A stretch of DNA of 64,000 nucleotides from Microbacterium proteolyticum (GTDB lineage: Bacteria; Actinomycetota; Actinomycetes; Actinomycetales; Microbacteriaceae): NCBI RefSeq assembly GCF_029639405.1, contig NZ_CP121274.1, positions 3,286,001 to 3,350,000 of the forward strand, in the 5' to 3' direction. This document shows, one piece after another, positions 26,494 to 35,224 of this stretch. Below the pieces are notes generated by a model, which saw only the letters and a program-made list of their open reading frames with translations, made no database searches and was not told the DNA's origin. Positions within the stretch are counted from its first letter, which is position 1, and every line of letters starts with the position of its first letter. Made by a program: the position numbers and the translations under genes.

Positions 26494-26984
26494 GATGCGC
26501 CATCCTTCCCCCACTGATTGTCGCCTCGTTGCTTATGCTCGCGAGTTGCGCGAGCGCCAAGCTCCCGCCCTACTCGCAAGTTCGGGACGAAACACTGGCC
26601 GTCCTCGACGCCGTTGCGAAGTCGGTTCCCGAAGCCACGGAGATCGCCCGTACGCCTGAATTCGATCCGTACCCATGCAACGAGAGGCTGACATTTGGAA
26701 CGCAGTCGGGTGCGTTCTTCACAGGGCAGTGGACAATCTATGTAGACGCGGACTTCGACGTTCCGGACTTCGTCGAACGCGTCCCCCAGATATTGGGAGA
26801 AGGGTGGGAGGTAGACCCGCTTGGTATTCCGCTGAGCTTCGCGCAGGTTCGCATGATCCGCGAGTCACCGCACATGTCATTGACCGTCGAAGAGTCGGTC
26901 CAGGGCGATCGCAAGGCCGTCGAGCTGCTGGCGATGTCGCAATGTGGTGTCCCACCGCTCGGCGACGACACGCCGACGAACTAG
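26490..26984 (+). CDS. Putative lipoprotein, possible immunity partner of the upstream hydrolase
   Basis: This 164-residue protein starts with a signal peptide ending in a lipobox, LASC, with Cys20 as the lipidation site. The mature part is small, acidic and has two further cysteines (PYPCNER and MSQCGVP). I recognise no family. The GTG start overlaps the hydrolase stop (GTGA), indicating tight coupling. Codon choice is clearly more AT-rich than the core genes around it, which suggests recent acquisition. A membrane-anchored immunity protein for the hydrolase is one explanation; an accessory binding lipoprotein is another. Confidence 0.68.
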   Translation: MRCAILPPLIVASLLMLASCASAKLPPYSQVRDETLAVLDAVAKSVPEATEIARTPEFDPYPCNERLTFGTQSGAFFTGQWTIYVDADFDVPDFVERVPQILGEGWEVDPLGIPLSFAQVRMIRESPHMSLTVEESVQGDRKAVELLAMSQCGVPPLGDDTPTN

Positions 26985-27667
26985 CTCCCCGCCACCCCCG
27001 CCACCCCCGCCACGAACTCCCCCACGACCCCGGCCAGCCCGGCGCCGATCTCCTCGGCGGGCCGACGCGCGCCCTTGACCTCGAAGGAGTGGTTGGCTCC
27101 CTCGACCCACTGCACACGCGCGTCGAGGCAGGTTGCGACGACCGCGTCGAACTGCTCGCGGGGTGCGATGAACGGATCGTTCTCCCCCTCGACGAACAAC
27201 TGCGGCACGGTGATCGCGGGCAGGTGGTCGGCGCGAGGCTTGTCGGGACGACCCGGGGGGTGCAGCGGATACCCGAGGTAGACGAGCGCGCGGGGCGACA
27301 ACGCGCCCTCCGCGGCGGCGACCGAGGCCATCCGGCCGCCGTACGACTTCCCCGCGGCGACGAACGACCCGATCCCCTGCTCGCCGAGCCACGCCTGCAC
27401 ACCCGCCCACGTGGCGACGGCATGGGCGGCGGGGCCCGGCATCCGTCGACCGGCCTCCACGTACGGGAACACGAAGCGCAGAACGGAGAAGCCGTCGCCG
27501 GCAAGCGCCGACGCGAGGCCCTCGAGGAAGGGGTGGTCCATTCCCGCACCGGCTCCGTGCGCCAGCGCGACCGTCGCCCGAGCGTCGGCGACCTCCGCCC
27601 AGAGACCGGAGACCTCCGCCTCACCCGTCGGCAACGCGACGGGGATGCGAACGTCGCGCGCGCTCAC
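26981..27667 (-). CDS. Alpha/beta hydrolase (KANL3/Tex30-type, YheT-like)
   Basis: This 228-residue single-domain hydrolase carries the nucleophile elbow AGKSYGGRM, the oxyanion-region HGAGAGMDHP, the acid in ENDPFI and a late His in ANHSFEV. These are hallmarks of the small KANL3/Tex30 hydrolases of unknown substrate. The C-terminus repeats AGVAGVAG, encoded by a short tandem DNA repeat. Its GTG overlaps the stop of the upstream stress-type gene. Its TAG stop and the TAG stop of the convergent lipoprotein gene are formed by the same CTAG at 26981-26984. Confidence 0.8.
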   Translation of the reverse strand: MSARDVRIPVALPTGEAEVSGLWAEVADARATVALAHGAGAGMDHPFLEGLASALAGDGFSVLRFVFPYVEAGRRMPGPAAHAVATWAGVQAWLGEQGIGSFVAAGKSYGGRMASVAAAEGALSPRALVYLGYPLHPPGRPDKPRADHLPAITVPQLFVEGENDPFIAPREQFDAVVATCLDARVQWVEGANHSFEVKGARRPAEEIGAGLAGVVGEFVAGVAGVAGS

Positions 27668-28407
27668 CGCTCGTCGCGCGACGCGTCCGACTCGTCCGAC
27701 CGGGGCGGCGACGCCGGCGCGTCAGGGTGCGTCGGCTCCTGCGTCTCGACAGGCGGAGTGGGCCGCGGGGCGACCCGCTCACCGTACCGGGGCGGCTCGT
27801 CGTCGGCCGGACGCGACGGAACCGGGGGCCGCGGGGGTACCGCGGGCGACGACGCGCCCGGGTTCTGCACACGCTCGCCGTACAGCGGCGGAGCCGCGTC
27901 CGCCGTGTCCGGGCGGGCCACCACCGTTCGGGAGGCGCCCACGGGCCCGAGCACGCCCCGCGCCTTCGCGACGCTCCCCGCCGCCACGCAGACGTCGTAG
28001 TGGTCGGCGGTCACCTGCATGACGGACGCGAAGTCTCGACGCCGGCGCACGATCGCGTACGTGCCGAGGCTGAGGAGCATGCCGAGCGCCATGCCGACCA
28101 GCAGCACACCGAGGAATGCGGAGATCTGCACCGTGGGCGTGCCCAGCACGAAGATGAATGCGAACAGGAGACCGAGCATCAGACCGTTGAGCGCGCCCGA
28201 GCGTGCCGCCGTGGCGTAGCCGAGACGACCGGTGATCCGCTCGATCGAGCGGAGTCCGCTCCCCACGATCGCGATGTCGCGCGCGGGAACCTCGCCCGCG
28301 ATGAGCGAGGACACGGCCTTCTGCGCCTTCTCGTACGTCGGGAACGACGCGACCTTTTCGCCGACCTCGTCCCGACCCGCGCCCATCGGTCCCGCGAACA
28401 TGCTCAT
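27664..28407 (-). CDS. General stress protein 17M-like membrane protein
   Basis: This 247-residue protein has an N-terminal domain like that of general stress protein 17M (VASFPTYEKAQKAVSSL, about residues 17-60), two membrane helices at about 72-115 and a cytoplasmic stretch. A long Pro-rich tail follows, in which the element PP(L/R)YGERV occurs twice. Its role is unknown; relatives are often stress-induced. A CAAGAT box six bases before the ATG suggests a leaderless start. It precedes the KANL3-like hydrolase in one transcription unit. Confidence 0.75.
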   Translation of the reverse strand: MSMFAGPMGAGRDEVGEKVASFPTYEKAQKAVSSLIAGEVPARDIAIVGSGLRSIERITGRLGYATAARSGALNGLMLGLLFAFIFVLGTPTVQISAFLGVLLVGMALGMLLSLGTYAIVRRRRDFASVMQVTADHYDVCVAAGSVAKARGVLGPVGASRTVVARPDTADAAPPLYGERVQNPGASSPAVPPRPPVPSRPADDEPPRYGERVAPRPTPPVETQEPTHPDAPASPPRSDESDASRDER

Positions 28408-28466
28408 TTCCCCATCTTGTCACGCGGCCCTGTGGGCGCGATGGGTACCCCCGACGCTTCGCGGAC

Positions 28467-28472
28467 TACGCT
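28467..28472 (+). promoter_or_regulatory. -10 box of MgtE-N/CBS operon (leaderless)
   Basis: TACGCT ends six bases before the GTG at 28479 and would drive the three overlapping genes to 31479. Confidence 0.5.
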
Positions 28473-28478
28473 GGGACG

Positions 28479-29798
28479 GTGAGCACGCAAAGGGTTTTCG
28501 TCGCCCGCTTGGCGGGCTGCACGGTGTTCGATCCCGCGGGCGACCGCCTCGGGAAGGTGCGTGACGTCGTGGTGATCTACCGCGCGTCGGCCGCGCCGCG
28601 CGTCGTGGGCCTCGTCGTCGAGATCCCCGGCCGCCGACATGTCTTCGTGTCGATCGGGCGCGTGACCTCGATCCAATCCGGGCAGGTCATCACGACCGGC
28701 CTCATCAACGTGCGCCGTTTCCAGCAGCGCGGCGGTGAGGTGCGGGTGATGGCCGAGATGCTCGGACGCCGAGTGCACCTCGTCGACGGCTCCGGCGACG
28801 CCGTCATCGAAGACGTCGCGATCGAACGCAACCGCCTGGGCGAGTGGGACGTCGGGCAGCTGTTCCTGCGCCGTCCCCGCACGAGCGCCTCGCCGTTCGC
28901 CAAGGGTGCGACCACGTTCGCGGCCTGGAGCGAGGTCCGCGAGCAGCAGACCCCCGGGCAGGCACAGTCGGCCGAGCAGCTGGTGGCGACGTACTCCGAC
29001 CTCAAGCCCGCCGACCTGGCGAACACGCTCCTCGATCTCCCCGAGGAGCGTCTCATCGAGGTCGCCGAAGAACTCAGCGACGACCGCCTCGCCGACGCCC
29101 TCGAGGAGATGCCCGAAGACGAGCAGGTCCACATCCTCGAGCAGCTGGGCGACGAGCGCGCCGCCGACATCCTGGATGCCATGGAGCCCGACGACGCGGC
29201 TGACCTCCTCGGCCAGCTTCCCGAGTCGCGTTCGGAGCAGCTCCTCGAACTCATGGAGCCGGAGGAGGCCGACGACGTCCGCGCCCTCCTGCAGTACGGT
29301 CCGGACACCGCCGGTGGTCTGATGACCCCCGAGCCCATCGTGCTGTCCGCGGACGCGACCGTGGCCGAGGCCCTCGCACTCATCCGGCGGCACGAGCTGC
29401 ACCCTGCGCTCGCGGCATCCGTGTTCATCACCCTCCCCCCGTACGAGACACCGACGGGCCGTCTGCTCGGGACGGTGCACTTCCAGCGGATGCTGCGCTA
29501 CCCGCCGCACGAGCGGCTCGGCGCGATCATCGACGACACGCTCGAGCCCGTACCCGCGGATGCCTCGGCGGCCGAGGTCGCCCGTCTTCTCGCGAGCTAC
29601 AACCTCGTGTCGCTGCCCGTGGTCGACCAGGCCCACCGCCTCGTCGGCTGCGTCAGCATCGACGACGTGCTCGACTACCTGCTGCCCGACGACTGGCGCA
29701 CGCACGACAGCGACGATCCGAAACCCAAGACCACGATCAGACCGCTCGCGACAGCGAGCATCCCCCAGATCCCCACGCAGACTCCGAGGAGGCGCTGA
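28479..29798 (+). CDS. PRC-barrel, MgtE N-terminal and CBS domain protein (no transport domain)
   Basis: This 439-residue soluble protein combines an N-terminal PRC-barrel-like part (about residues 1-130), an MgtE-N helical domain with repeated acidic segments (LADALEEMPEDEQ, AADILDAMEPDDAADLL, about 165-280) and a CBS pair (about 290-415). MgtE magnesium channels carry the last two as their cytosolic Mg2+ sensor, but no membrane domain follows here. It corresponds to Rv1232c-type proteins. It probably senses divalent cations or nucleotides for a separate partner, plausibly the DUF1003 membrane protein whose ATG shares one base with its stop (TGATG). Confidence 0.85.
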   Translation: MSTQRVFVARLAGCTVFDPAGDRLGKVRDVVVIYRASAAPRVVGLVVEIPGRRHVFVSIGRVTSIQSGQVITTGLINVRRFQQRGGEVRVMAEMLGRRVHLVDGSGDAVIEDVAIERNRLGEWDVGQLFLRRPRTSASPFAKGATTFAAWSEVREQQTPGQAQSAEQLVATYSDLKPADLANTLLDLPEERLIEVAEELSDDRLADALEEMPEDEQVHILEQLGDERAADILDAMEPDDAADLLGQLPESRSEQLLELMEPEEADDVRALLQYGPDTAGGLMTPEPIVLSADATVAEALALIRRHELHPALAASVFITLPPYETPTGRLLGTVHFQRMLRYPPHERLGAIIDDTLEPVPADASAAEVARLLASYNLVSLPVVDQAHRLVGCVSIDDVLDYLLPDDWRTHDSDDPKPKTTIRPLATASIPQIPTQTPRRR

Positions 29799-30331
29799 TG
29801 GCACGTGCACAACGACAGACCGCCCTCGACGCCCCGCGCGGGCGCACCGGGATGCTGGCGCCGCGGACCCCGCAGCCCTCCCGCGATCGATTCGGGCGGT
29901 TCACGGAGTGGGTCGCCCGCGCCATGGGCACGCCGACCTTCCTCCTCTCGCTCACGCTCTTCTGCGTGGTGTGGATGGGGTGGAACTCGCTCATGCCGGA
30001 CAACCTCCGCTTCGATTCCGCCGAGATCGGGTTCACGGCTCTGACCCTCGTGCTCTCGCTGCAAGCGTCGTACGCCGCACCGCTGATCCTGCTCGCGCAG
30101 AACCGGCAGGACGACCGCGACCGCGTGCAGATCGAGCAGGACCGCCAGCGTGCCGAGCGCAACCTCGCCGACACCGAGTACCTCGCCCGCGAGATCGTCG
30201 CTCTGCGCATGGCGGTGCGGGACCTCACCGACGAGGTGATCACGAAGGAGAGTCTGCGCGCCGAGCTGAAGGCCGCGCTCGAGCGCCTCGAGGACAACGA
30301 CAGCGTCGAACCGAAGACGGCCACCCCGTGA
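29798..30331 (+). CDS. DUF1003 membrane protein
   Basis: This 177-residue protein has two membrane helices at about residues 45-65 and 78-100, joined by a short outward loop (NSLMPDNLRFDS), and a long charged C-terminal coiled coil (about 105-168). This is the standard DUF1003 layout. The function is not established. It lies between the MgtE-N/CBS gene and mrp with coding overlaps on both sides, which suggests a stoichiometric link to the cation-sensing upstream protein. Confidence 0.85.
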   Translation: MARAQRQTALDAPRGRTGMLAPRTPQPSRDRFGRFTEWVARAMGTPTFLLSLTLFCVVWMGWNSLMPDNLRFDSAEIGFTALTLVLSLQASYAAPLILLAQNRQDDRDRVQIEQDRQRAERNLADTEYLAREIVALRMAVRDLTDEVITKESLRAELKAALERLEDNDSVEPKTATP

Positions 30332-31479
30332 GTGCGGCGGTCGCCGACCGCGTGCGCACCGCCGTCGCCGCCGTCACCGACCCGGAGCTGCGCCGCCCGC
30401 TCGGCGAACTCGACATGGTGCGAGACATCACGGTCGTCGACGGCGTCGCGGAGGTCGGAATCGCCCTGACGATCGTCGGGTGCCCCGCCGCGGATCGGAT
30501 CGAGAGAGACGTCCGCGACGCCGCGGCATCCGTGGAAGGGGTGTCCCGGGTCGACGTAGCCGTCTGCGTCATGTCGCCCGACGAACGGCGTGCTCTCACC
30601 GAGCGTCTCCGAGGCGGTCGCGCGAAGCGCGAGATGCCGTTCGGACCCGACTCGCTCACGCGGGTCATCGCCGTGACCAGCGGCAAGGGCGGCGTGGGCA
30701 AGTCGACTCTCACCGCCAATCTCGCCGTCGCCCTCGCGGCGCGGGGACTCCGGGTCGGACTCGTGGATGCCGATGTCCACGGCTTCTCGATTCCGGGTCT
30801 CCTCGGCCTCGTCGACGCCGACGGGCTGCCCCCGGCGCCGACCCGGCTCGACGACCTGATCCTCCCTGCGGTGGCCTACGGCGTGAAGGTGATCTCGATC
30901 GGGATGTTCCTGCGCCGTCCGGGCGAGGAAGCCGCCGGCGCGGTCGCGTGGCGTGGTCCGATGCTCCACCGCACGGTCCAGCAGTTCCTGACGGACGTGT
31001 ACTTCGGCGATCTCGACGTTCTCCTGCTCGACATGCCCCCCGGCACCGGCGACGTCGCGATCTCGGTCGGGCAGCTCCTCCCGCACGCGGACGTGCTGGT
31101 CGTGACAACTCCCCAGGCCGCTGCCGCCGACGTCGCGGTGCGCTCCGGTGTCGTGGCGCGCCAGACGGGCCAGAAGCCCATCGGCGTCATCGAGAACATG
31201 GCCGCGATGGCCCTGCCCGACGGGACACTGCTCGACCTGTTCGGTTCGGGCGGCGGTGAAGCGGTCGCCCGCGCGCTCTCGAGCGAGGGAGACGACGTGC
31301 CGCTGCTGGCATCCGTGCCCCTCAGCCCCGCCCTGCGGACCGGGGGCGACGATGGACGCCCCGTCGTGGTCGGCCGGCCCGAAGACCCCGCATCGATCGC
31401 CATCGACGCCGCGGCCGCCGCTCTCGCGGTGCGCCCGCGGGGGCTGTCGGGGCGGCCGCTGCCGCTGAATCTCGGCTGA
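30328..31479 (+). CDS. mrp: Mrp/NBP35-family P-loop ATPase
   Basis: This 383-residue protein has an N-terminal MIP18-like domain (about 1-95) and a ParA/MinD-like ATPase with deviant Walker A SGKGGVGKST at about 118-127, DADVHG and LLLDMPPGTGD. Family members carry or transfer Fe-S clusters. The CxxC that bridges the cluster in many Mrp/ApbC proteins is absent: the matching segment reads IENMAAMALPDGT. Other actinobacterial Mrp proteins share this feature as far as I recall. The GTG overlaps the DUF1003 stop (GTGA). It is convergent with tatB, with three bases between the stops. Confidence 0.87.
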   Translation: MSAAVADRVRTAVAAVTDPELRRPLGELDMVRDITVVDGVAEVGIALTIVGCPAADRIERDVRDAAASVEGVSRVDVAVCVMSPDERRALTERLRGGRAKREMPFGPDSLTRVIAVTSGKGGVGKSTLTANLAVALAARGLRVGLVDADVHGFSIPGLLGLVDADGLPPAPTRLDDLILPAVAYGVKVISIGMFLRRPGEEAAGAVAWRGPMLHRTVQQFLTDVYFGDLDVLLLDMPPGTGDVAISVGQLLPHADVLVVTTPQAAAADVAVRSGVVARQTGQKPIGVIENMAAMALPDGTLLDLFGSGGGEAVARALSSEGDDVPLLASVPLSPALRTGGDDGRPVVVGRPEDPASIAIDAAAAALAVRPRGLSGRPLPLNLG

Positions 31480-31482
31480 GAC

Positions 31483-31866
31483 TCAGGTGGCTTCGTCGTC
31501 GAACGGCGGAGTCTTGCCGGGGACGAAGATCGGCGGGACGGCCGGCTTGTCGGATGCCGCCTGGGTCGCCAGCGCCGCGGCCCCGGCCGCGCGCATCGTC
31601 GCCGTCGGGGTGTCCTCGAGAAGCGCCTCACGGATGATGCGCCGGGGGTCGTACTGCCGCGGGTCGAGCTTGCGCCAGTCGACGTCGTCGAAGTCGGGGC
31701 CCATCTCGTCACGCATGCGTGTCTTCGCACCCTGCATCGCCTCGCGCGCCCGCTTGCTCAGTCGCGCGAGAGACTCGGCGTACTTGGGCAACCGCTCGGG
31801 TCCGATGATGAGCGCGGCGATCACACCGATCAGCAGAAGCTTCTCGATGGTGAGCCCGAAGAACAT
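31483..31866 (-). CDS. tatB: Sec-independent protein translocase subunit TatB
   Basis: This 127-residue protein has the TatB pattern: an N-terminal membrane helix (about 5-21), the IGPERLPKYAESLA hinge and amphipathic helix, then a charged cytoplasmic tail. TatB helps recognise twin-arginine signal peptides with TatC. TatA and TatC are not nearby, as is usual in actinobacteria. The ATG is supported by a TAATCT box six bases upstream. It diverges from the O-methyltransferase gene as in the Rv1220c-Rv1224 region, but the sigE, rseA and htrA genes found between them in mycobacteria are absent. Confidence 0.9.
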   Translation of the reverse strand: MFFGLTIEKLLLIGVIAALIIGPERLPKYAESLARLSKRAREAMQGAKTRMRDEMGPDFDDVDWRKLDPRQYDPRRIIREALLEDTPTATMRAAGAAALATQAASDKPAVPPIFVPGKTPPFDDEAT

Positions 31867-31872
31867 GAGTTC

Positions 31873-31878
31873 AGATTA
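31873..31878 (-). promoter_or_regulatory. -10 box of tatB (leaderless)
   Basis: TAATCT on the minus strand ends six bases before the ATG at 31866. Confidence 0.55.
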
Positions 31879-31915
31879 CCCGCCGCGCCTCGGACGTCCG
31901 CACCACTCACCCGTC

Positions 31916-31921
31916 TAGCCT
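31916..31921 (+). promoter_or_regulatory. -10 box of O-methyltransferase gene
   Basis: TAGCCT lies 16 bases before the GTG at 31938, leaving a leader of about nine bases. A GGGGAGG sequence at 31927-31933 could serve as ribosome site. Confidence 0.45.
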
Positions 31922-31937
31922 GGGCGGGGAGGTCCAC

Positions 31938-32576
31938 GTGAGCGGTTACGAGGCGAACGAGCGGTTCGTGCAGGAGTCGACGGTCGAACCGGAGCACATT
32001 GCACGCGCACGCGCGCACGCGCTCGAGCTCGGTGCGGCACCGATCAGCCCGGCCGTCGGCGCGCAGATCGCCGTGCTCGCCGCGGCATCCCGTGCCCTCA
32101 ACATCGTCGAGGTCGGTACCGGCGGCGGTGTGTCGGGCCTGTGGCTGCTCCACGGCTCGCCCCGGGCGACCCTCACCACCATCGACAGTGAGCCCGAACA
32201 CCTGGGTGCCGCGCGCGCCGCCTTCGCGGAAGCCCGTGTTCCCGCGGCTCGGGCCCGGTTCATCACCGGTCGCGCCGCCGACGTCCTGCCGCGGATGAAC
32301 GAGGCGTCGTACGACATCGTGCTCATCGACGCGGATGCCGAGGGCGTCATCGAGTACGTCGAGCACGGCCTGCGGCTGGTCCGTGCGGGAGGCACGGTGC
32401 TCGTTCCGCGCGTCCTCGCCGGGGGCGGGGTCGCCGATCCCGTGCGCCGCGACGCCGTCACGACCGCCTACCGCTCGCTGATCCAGGAGGTGCAGACCTC
32501 ACCCGCCGTGTTCGGTGCGCTCTCGACCACCGGCGAGGGTCTCCTCCAGCTGACGACGGTCTCTCCCCTCACCTGA
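31938..32576 (+). CDS. SAM-dependent O-methyltransferase (Rv1220c type)
   Basis: This 212-residue class I methyltransferase of the O-MT/COMT-like type shows the SAM-binding motif IVEVGTGGGVSGLWL, an acidic ribose-binding residue in TTIDSEPEHL, and VLIDADAEG at motif II. Relatives act on catechols or other hydroxylated compounds with a divalent metal; the substrate here is unknown. A GGGGAGG ribosome site precedes the GTG. Its 3' end faces DUF3117 across a perfect 16-bp hairpin. Confidence 0.87.
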   Translation: MSGYEANERFVQESTVEPEHIARARAHALELGAAPISPAVGAQIAVLAAASRALNIVEVGTGGGVSGLWLLHGSPRATLTTIDSEPEHLGAARAAFAEARVPAARARFITGRAADVLPRMNEASYDIVLIDADAEGVIEYVEHGLRLVRAGGTVLVPRVLAGGGVADPVRRDAVTTAYRSLIQEVQTSPAVFGALSTTGEGLLQLTTVSPLT

Positions 32577-32607
32577 CCACCGCCGCGGGCTCACCCCGGC
32601 GAGAACG

Positions 32608-32641
32608 ACGAAGGCCGGTCCCCGCGGGGACCGGCCTTCGT
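32608..32641. terminator. Bidirectional terminator between O-methyltransferase and DUF3117 genes
   Basis: A perfect 16-bp stem with a 2-base centre (arms start ACGAAGGCCGG and end CCGGCCTTCGT) lies between two convergent genes. Short T-containing sequence flanks it on both sides. Confidence 0.75.
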
Positions 32642-32651
32642 TCATGATGCG

Positions 32652-32825
32652 TCAGGCTGCGCCGACGACTCCTCCGAGCACGTCGTACAGTTCCTTGGCC
32701 TCAGCGTCGTTGACAGACACCACCAGGCGTCCGCCGCCTTCGAGCGGGACGCGCACGATGATGAGCCGGCCCTCCTTCACGGCCTCCATCGGTCCGTCAC
32801 CGGTACGCGGCTTCATGGCTGCCAT
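32652..32825 (-). CDS. DUF3117 domain protein
   Basis: This 57-residue protein begins MAAMKPRTGDGPMEAVKEG and continues with alternating strands and one helix, matching the small, strongly conserved actinobacterial DUF3117 family (Rv1211). The function is unknown. The ATG lies nine bases after an AAAAGGGGG ribosome site. It is monocistronic, with a TAAACT box at 32859-32864 and a shared hairpin terminator. Confidence 0.88.
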   Translation of the reverse strand: MAAMKPRTGDGPMEAVKEGRLIIVRVPLEGGGRLVVSVNDAEAKELYDVLGGVVGAA

Positions 32826-32858
32826 GGCGGCCCCCTTTTCGTCGTTGGTCTACGGACT

Positions 32859-32864
32859 AGTTTA
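32859..32864 (-). promoter_or_regulatory. -10 box of DUF3117 gene
   Basis: TAAACT on the minus strand gives a leader of roughly 27 bases carrying a strong ribosome site, unlike the leaderless genes nearby. Confidence 0.45.
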
Positions 32865-32920
32865 GTCGGTCCCCGGAGTACCCCGAGTTGCCGCGCCTCC
32901 CCGCGTCGCGTCACACGCGG

Positions 32921-34144
32921 TCACGGGATCTGCCAGTACGTGTTTCCGAGCCCGTACATGTTGTAGATCCACCACCACTGGCCCAGCAGGGCGGCCGCCA
33001 GCACGGCGATCCGCCAGGTGCGCGAGGGGGGAACCGCCAGCGCTCCCCACAGCGGCGAGATCGGGAGGAGCAGGCGGAAGATGCTCGACTGCGGGAAGAA
33101 CACGAGCAGCAGATAGATGAGGTAGCTCGCCGACCAGAGACGCAGCTCGACGCCGAGACGCTTCACCTGGGGGGCGAACAACAGCGCCGCAGCGGTTCCG
33201 AGCACCAGGAGAACGAGCGCCACGTAGCCGGTGACGGGGCCGAGCCCCCACTGCGTGAACCAGAACCCTGCCGCCTGGATCCACCCGTCGACGGGGATGA
33301 AGCTCCCGGTGCTGTCGCCGATCCAATTTCGCCGCCACGCGAGTTCGGTGGCGAGGTATGCACCGGAGTCGCCCGTCACCAATCCCGCGATGACCTGCCA
33401 TGCGAACCCGACCACCACCGCAACGGCAGCGACCCCGACGAGGTGGGCGACATCGCGTAGCGGCAGCGGCTCCACGCGCCGCCGCACGAACCGGTGCACG
33501 CCGTACAGCCCGAGGAAGAGCGCGAAGGCCAGGATGCCGGGGCGCGTGAACCCCATCACGGGCACGAGGACGTAGAGCCACCCCCACCGGCGTCGCTGCA
33601 CGCACCGGAGGGCGAGGAAGAGCAGAAGCAGGAACAGCGACTCGGCGTACCCGACCTGGAACATCGGCGCGAGCGGTCCGCAGGCGAAGAACGCCACCGC
33701 CCACATCGCGGCCGAGCCGCCGATGCGGTCGCGCAGCAGCCCGTGGAGCACGACGCTCGCCCCGAATCCCGACAGCAGCGAGATGACGACAGCGCCCGCG
33801 GCCCACGAGCCGAGGAGCGTCCCGAGCCCCGCGGCGAGGTACGGGAACACCGGGAGGAAGGCCCACGCGTTCTCGGCGACTCCCCCCTGCGGGGTCAGCG
33901 GGAGCTGCGACGGGTACCCGTTGACAGCCGCGTACCAGTACCACTGGGCGTCCCAGCCGAGCGCCAGTTCGCCCAGCGACGGCGACACACCGTAGCGGGA
34001 CCCCGGTCCCGACAGCGCGGCAGCGACGAGGAAGAAGCCGGTCGTGACGAGGCGCGCCGCGACGTAGACGACCGCGATACGCGCCACCGCGGGCCAATCC
34101 TGCCAGGACCGTGCCCGCGGGGATGCCGCGGTCGCCGTGCTCAC
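32921..34144 (-). CDS. GT-C type membrane glycosyltransferase (PIG-V-like mannosyltransferase)
   Basis: This 407-residue integral membrane protein has about ten hydrophobic helices. The first extracytoplasmic loop holds [15 protein letters not shown], where the Asp matches the catalytic acid of GT-C polyprenyl-phosphate-dependent glycosyltransferases; a PIG-V-like GFTRPGIL segment lies in the middle. It probably transfers mannose or a similar sugar from a lipid carrier outside the membrane. The acceptor is unknown. The GTG overlaps the dapE stop (GTGA), a link that seems to be genomic packing rather than pathway. Confidence 0.78.
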   Translation of the reverse strand: MSTATAASPRARSWQDWPAVARIAVVYVAARLVTTGFFLVAAALSGPGSRYGVSPSLGELALGWDAQWYWYAAVNGYPSQLPLTPQGGVAENAWAFLPVFPYLAAGLGTLLGSWAAGAVVISLLSGFGASVVLHGLLRDRIGGSAAMWAVAFFACGPLAPMFQVGYAESLFLLLLFLALRCVQRRRWGWLYVLVPVMGFTRPGILAFALFLGLYGVHRFVRRRVEPLPLRDVAHLVGVAAVAVVVGFAWQVIAGLVTGDSGAYLATELAWRRNWIGDSTGSFIPVDGWIQAAGFWFTQWGLGPVTGYVALVLLVLGTAAALLFAPQVKRLGVELRLWSASYLIYLLLVFFPQSSIFRLLLPISPLWGALAVPPSRTWRIAVLAAALLGQWWWIYNMYGLGNTYWQIP

Positions 34145-35217
34145 GACCCGGTCAGCCAGGACCGGAGCCCGCGTTCGACGGACTCGATCTGGGCGAGCGG
34201 GACGCGCTCCTGGTCGTGGTGCGCGAGGTGCGGGTCACCGGGACCGTAGTTGACGGCCGGGATGCCGAGTGCCGAGAACCGCGCGACGTCGGTCCAGCCG
34301 TACTTGGGCTGGGGGGTGGCGCCGACCGCGGCCACGAATTCGCGGGCCAGGGCGGCGTCGAGTCCCGGACGCGCCCCCACGGCGACATCGACGATCTCGA
34401 CGTCGAAGCCCGTGAACACGTCGCGCACGACCCGCTCGGCGGCGGCCGCATCACGACTGGGGGCGAAACGATAGTTCACTTCGACCTCGCACGCGTCGGG
34501 GATGACGTTGCCGGCCACACCGCCTGTGATCCGAACGGCGTTCAGACCCTCGCGGTAGACGAGCCCCTCGACCTCGATCTCGCGGGCCCGATACTCGGCC
34601 AGCCGGGCGAGGACCGGCGCCGCTTTGTGGATGGCGTTCTCACCGATCCAGGAGCGGGCGCTGTGGGCGCGGACACCGGTCGTTCGGACGAGGGCCCGGA
34701 GGGTGCCGTTGCAGCCGCCCTCGACCTCGCCGTTGCTCGGCTCGCCGAGGATGGCGAAGTCGCCGACGAAGAGGTCGGGGTGGTTGCGCGCGAGCCGCCC
34801 GAGCCCGTTCAGCGCGGAATCGACCTCCTCGTGGTCGTACCACATCCACGTGATGTCGACCGGGGGCTCGGTGAGCTCGACGGCGAGCTTGAGCTGCACG
34901 GCGACGCCGGCCTTCATGTCGACGGTGCCGCGTCCCCACAGGAACGCCTCGCCGTCGATCTCGACGTCGCGCGTGGGCAGGTTGTCGTTGATCGGCACGG
35001 TGTCGATGTGCCCCGCGATGACCACGCGCCGCGAGCGCCCGAGGGACGTGCGCGCGACGATCGTGTCGCCGTCGCGGATCACCTCGAGGTGGGAGTAGCC
35101 CGACACGGCCGCCTCGATGGCATCCGCGAGCGGGGTCTCGTCGTCCGAGACGCTGGGGATGTCGCAGATCGCTCGCGTGATCTCGACGGAGGACGCGGTC
35201 AGATCGAGCGTGGGCAT
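34141..35217 (-). CDS. dapE: Succinyl-diaminopimelate desuccinylase
   Basis: This 358-residue M20-family metalloenzyme frees LL-diaminopimelate from its N-succinyl form in lysine and peptidoglycan synthesis. Visible motifs are [17 protein letters not shown] (bridging Asp), YDHEEVDS (general-base Glu-Glu), [12 protein letters not shown] and the late HLAHHDQE. The ATG is fixed by a TAGGAT box seven bases upstream. It diverges from dapD over 40 bases, so two steps of one pathway share a compact divergent promoter. Confidence 0.92.
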   Translation of the reverse strand: MPTLDLTASSVEITRAICDIPSVSDDETPLADAIEAAVSGYSHLEVIRDGDTIVARTSLGRSRRVVIAGHIDTVPINDNLPTRDVEIDGEAFLWGRGTVDMKAGVAVQLKLAVELTEPPVDITWMWYDHEEVDSALNGLGRLARNHPDLFVGDFAILGEPSNGEVEGGCNGTLRALVRTTGVRAHSARSWIGENAIHKAAPVLARLAEYRAREIEVEGLVYREGLNAVRITGGVAGNVIPDACEVEVNYRFAPSRDAAAAERVVRDVFTGFDVEIVDVAVGARPGLDAALAREFVAAVGATPQPKYGWTDVARFSALGIPAVNYGPGDPHLAHHDQERVPLAQIESVERGLRSWLTGS

Positions 35218-35224
35218 GCGTCCG

